Positions 41,794 through 43,849 of a stretch of 43,849 nucleotides of DNA are shown one piece after another. A program made the translations under genes and the position numbers. This stretch comes from DASVEE01 sp036399695. GTDB taxonomy: Bacteria; Acidobacteriota; Thermoanaerobaculia; Gp7-AA8. The notes beneath the pieces are model-generated. The model had not been told where the DNA came from and ran no database searches. It saw nothing but the letters and a program-made list of their open reading frames with translations. Where the stretch lies: the NCBI GenBank assembly GCA_036399695.1, contig DASWMP010000065.1, positions 1 to 43,849 of the forward strand. Direction: 5' to 3'. The first letter of the stretch is position 1, and every line of letters begins with the position of its first letter.

Positions 41794-43109
41794 CGCCCGC
41801 CCACGAGGATCAACTCCTCCTGCGGCGGCATCAGGTACTCCGCACCAGTCGCGGTGACCACGGCCATCTCCTCGACCGAAATGGTCTTGGTCTCTTCTCC
41901 CGTGAGCTTCCAGGCGAAGAAACCGTCGAAGGCGAACGTCTGGCCGGGCTCCAACAAGCGCAGCGCATCGCCGGCGGGCGGGGTGGTGCGTTGGGCGCCG
42001 CCGAGCGCCGGGCCCATGTCGTGCGCCCAGTAGCCGACGGGGTGTCCTGTCGACCAGGGCACCGGCTCCGAGCCTTGCGCCTGCATCCAGGCGCGCTGGG
42101 CGGCATCCACATCGTAGCCGCGGACGCCCGGCTTCATCGCCGCGAGGGCGATGCGGCTGCCCTGTTTGCCGTTCTCCCAGCGCTGCAGCACGTCGGGCGG
42201 CGCGGTGCGCTCACCTTCGCGCAGCACGTACGCAAAACGCTGGATGTCGGTACACCAGACGCCGCCGACTTTCACGCCAAAGTCCGTCTGGATGATGTCG
42301 CCCCGCTGGATGACCCGCTCGGTGGCGTGCGAGTGACCGCGGTCGGGGCCTGAATTCACGTTCGGATTCTGCTCGGGCGCCCAGGCGTCGTCGTAGCCGA
42401 GCTCGCGCATGCGGCGCTTGAGGTACACGGCCACGTCGGAATCGCGCGTCACGCCCGGGACGATCGCGCGGTACGCCTCCTCCTCGAGCTGCGCCGTGAC
42501 GATGGCGGCGCGGCGCATGATCTCCACTTCCTCCGGCAGCTTCACCGAAAGCCAGCGGACGACCAGCTCCTCCGACGGCACGAGCCGCGACGCATCGCCG
42601 AGCGCCTCTTCGAATGCCCGCCGCTGCGAATACGACAAGCCGTCCGCCGCCGGACGTGCGCCGGAGTTGACAGCGATCCGCTTCGCGTCGCGCAGCTCCG
42701 CGGCGGTGAGCGCGAAGACATCCGCCGCACGGTCGATCGATTCCACACGATCGTGCAGCGCGATGTCACGCAAAGCCGTCGCCTCCCCTGCCGGCGAGAG
42801 CGCCACCGACCGCACGCGATTCCCTTCCAGGAAGAAAAGGATGGCGGCGGTGCCGCCGGCGTTCTCCCCGCCGACGTGCATCGCCAGCGGGTCGTTCGCG
42901 TTCTCGCGCACGAAGACGGCCCAGGCGTCGACGCCCGCGGCACGCATGGCCGCGGGGAGCAGCTTCTCGACGCGCTCTTTCCGGATACGCCGCCAGACCG
43001 ACGCCTCGATGTCGTTCCGCTGGAGCTCCGGTACCGGCGGCGGCGCGGTCGTGCGGCAGGCGGCGAGCAGCACAACCAGCAGGATCAGCGGCGCGAGTGC
43101 ACGCTTCAA
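41781..43109 (-). CDS. M24-family peptidase-like lipoprotein (Xaa-Pro type)
   Basis: Pita-bread-fold metallopeptidase-like protein of 442 residues with lipoprotein signal MKRALAPLILLVVLLAAC. An N-terminal creatinase-like domain (about 35-190) leads into the M24 domain. Metal ligands are visible in IIQTDFGVKVGGVWCTDIQR (two Asp), STGHPVGYWAHDMGP (His) and TISVEEMAVVT (Glu). The fourth ligand, Glu in the usual T-x-EPG motif, is replaced by Asp in FAFDGFF. It may be an active variant or a changed enzyme. TTG start overlapping the upstream gene stop. Its stop lies in a nonamer-derived repeat. Confidence 0.85.
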   Translation of the reverse strand: MKRALAPLILLVVLLAACRTTAPPPVPELQRNDIEASVWRRIRKERVEKLLPAAMRAAGVDAWAVFVRENANDPLAMHVGGENAGGTAAILFFLEGNRVRSVALSPAGEATALRDIALHDRVESIDRAADVFALTAAELRDAKRIAVNSGARPAADGLSYSQRRAFEEALGDASRLVPSEELVVRWLSVKLPEEVEIMRRAAIVTAQLEEEAYRAIVPGVTRDSDVAVYLKRRMRELGYDDAWAPEQNPNVNSGPDRGHSHATERVIQRGDIIQTDFGVKVGGVWCTDIQRFAYVLREGERTAPPDVLQRWENGKQGSRIALAAMKPGVRGYDVDAAQRAWMQAQGSEPVPWSTGHPVGYWAHDMGPALGGAQRTTPPAGDALRLLEPGQTFAFDGFFAWKLTGEETKTISVEEMAVVTATGAEYLMPPQEELILVGGRGRR

Positions 43110-43849
43110 CGAGGCGCGACCTCGACGCCGAGCGTGGACCAGCTATCGCCCGTCACGTTGTCGACCGACGACATGTACGCCAGCCAGAACGTGCCCCGTC
43201 CGCCGCCCGGCTGCGGCAGCACTTCGACGTCCACGCGGAGCTCGGGATCGTCCGGCCACTGCACGCCGATCTGCGAGGTCGCCATCGGCGGCAGCGTCAC
43301 TTCATGGATCACCGGCGCGAAGGTCGGGACCGAGCCGCTGACCGTGATGCGGAACGTCTGCGTCGTGGTCGCATCGAAGTTGGCGATGCCGACGTTGTTG
43401 CGGTACTGCTGCGACTGCCGGTGACCGACGAAGACCAGGTGCGTGTGGTTGACCTCCGACTGCGGCAGGACCGGCATCGACTGCGAGGTCGTCCCTTCGC
43501 CGTCCGGCGGCTGCGGCGTCCAGATGCGCGACGTGCCGTACAGGCTGCCGTTCGGGTCGAGGGCACCGTTGGCGTCGACAGCGCGCAGCGTGATCGCGCC
43601 GAGGCCGGTGGAACCGATGACCTCGACCACGAAGTTCTCCGAGGAGAGGGTGCTGAGCGGCGGGATGAGCACCGTGCGGCGCGGCGGGTTCGCCGAGCCC
43701 CCCGCGGGCGCGAACACCAGCTCCACCCGCTGCGACTGGCCGCGCAGGTTGTAGATGGTGATATCGGAGCGGAAGTGCGTCCCGTTCCCGCCGACCACGT
43801 CACCCGCGGCCGGAATGACGAGGTAGTTCGAGGACTGAGCGCCGGCGAC
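43106..43849 (-). CDS. Secreted beta-rich protein, 5' end outside the window
   Basis: The reading frame is open to the window edge, so at least 247 residues and a missing N-terminus. The visible part begins VAGAQSSNYLVIPAAGDVVGGNGTHFRSDI and alternates strands typical of Ig-like or fibronectin-like domains (RTVLIPPLSTLSSENFVVEV; HTHLVFVGHRQSQQYRNNVGIANF). It resembles the C-terminal half of the IPT/TIG protein at 28423-29511. An internal codon near 43798 could be misread as a start. It is coupled to the M24 gene by a 4-nt overlap. Function unknown; probably exported. Confidence 0.7.
   Translation of the reverse strand, partial: VAGAQSSNYLVIPAAGDVVGGNGTHFRSDITIYNLRGQSQRVELVFAPAGGSANPPRRTVLIPPLSTLSSENFVVEVIGSTGLGAITLRAVDANGALDPNGSLYGTSRIWTPQPPDGEGTTSQSMPVLPQSEVNHTHLVFVGHRQSQQYRNNVGIANFDATTTQTFRITVSGSVPTFAPVIHEVTLPPMATSQIGVQWPDDPELRVDVEVLPQPGGGRGTFWLAYMSSVDNVTGDSWSTLGVEVAPR

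Overview
The window looks like a chromosomal segment of a high-GC, Gram-negative bacterium. Evidence for an outer membrane: a phosphate-selective porin, several lipoproteins, and a LpxL-like acyltransferase. Gene content and style (GH44 cellulase, secreted IPT/TIG and related beta-rich proteins, a one-anchor succinate dehydrogenase, abundant intergenic palindromes) suggest Acidobacteriota, perhaps the Thermoanaerobaculia side. That placement is inference from memory, not a search. I see no rRNA, tRNA, phage, complete insertion sequence or CRISPR array.

Layout. 1-8187, minus strand: GH44 glycoside hydrolase, TPR lipoprotein, miaA, a small zinc-ribbon membrane protein, comEC and an RlmD/TrmA-type RNA methyltransferase. 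8219-10291, plus: sucC-sucD. 10292-11546: a beta-carbonic anhydrase remnant, a small Cys-rich secreted protein and a YefM/YoeB toxin-antitoxin pair with a perfect operator-like palindrome. 11582-16291: a VOC protein, then a phosphate group (porin, PstS, Ppx/GppA, SixA-like phosphatase). 16503-18101: DHA2 drug-efflux MFS. 18428-21790, minus: sdhC-sdhA-sdhB. 22335-25641: an ABC transporter with a DesK/DesR-like two-component system. 25792-28012, minus: a 5'-nucleotidase and a GerMN/Gmad2 lipoprotein. 28032-29511: cytochrome c and an IPT/TIG protein. 29656-31850, minus: AT-hook-like protein and ahcY. 32058-36411: two SPFH proteins, a membrane protein and a dicarboxylate symporter. 36433-38638: a tightly coupled radical SAM / haem-oxygenase-like diiron protein / acyltransferase-like operon. 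38880-41148: a cell-wall amidase overlapping a MamK-like actin. 41260-41729, minus: hicAB. 41781-43849, minus: an M24 peptidase-like lipoprotein and a truncated secreted protein.

How it works together. TCA genes (sucCD, sdhCAB) sit on either side of a phosphate-uptake and polyphosphate group. Several pairs are translationally coupled by 1-8 nt overlaps (sdhA/sdhB, ABC ATPase/permease, kinase/regulator, the SPFH pair, radical SAM/HDO/acyltransferase, amidase/MamK-like).

The most unusual signals are: (i) the uncharacterised three-gene radical SAM-HDO-acyltransferase operon; (ii) the MamK-like actin with an 82-residue N-terminal extension coupled to an amidase; (iii) two families of phase-regular palindromic repeats. 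One is built of heptamers (nine loci). The other is built of nonamers (four loci); it is inserted in frame in a methyltransferase gene, and 22-bp copies of it flank hicAB; (iv) a 315-bp nested palindrome between the MFS gene and sdhB.
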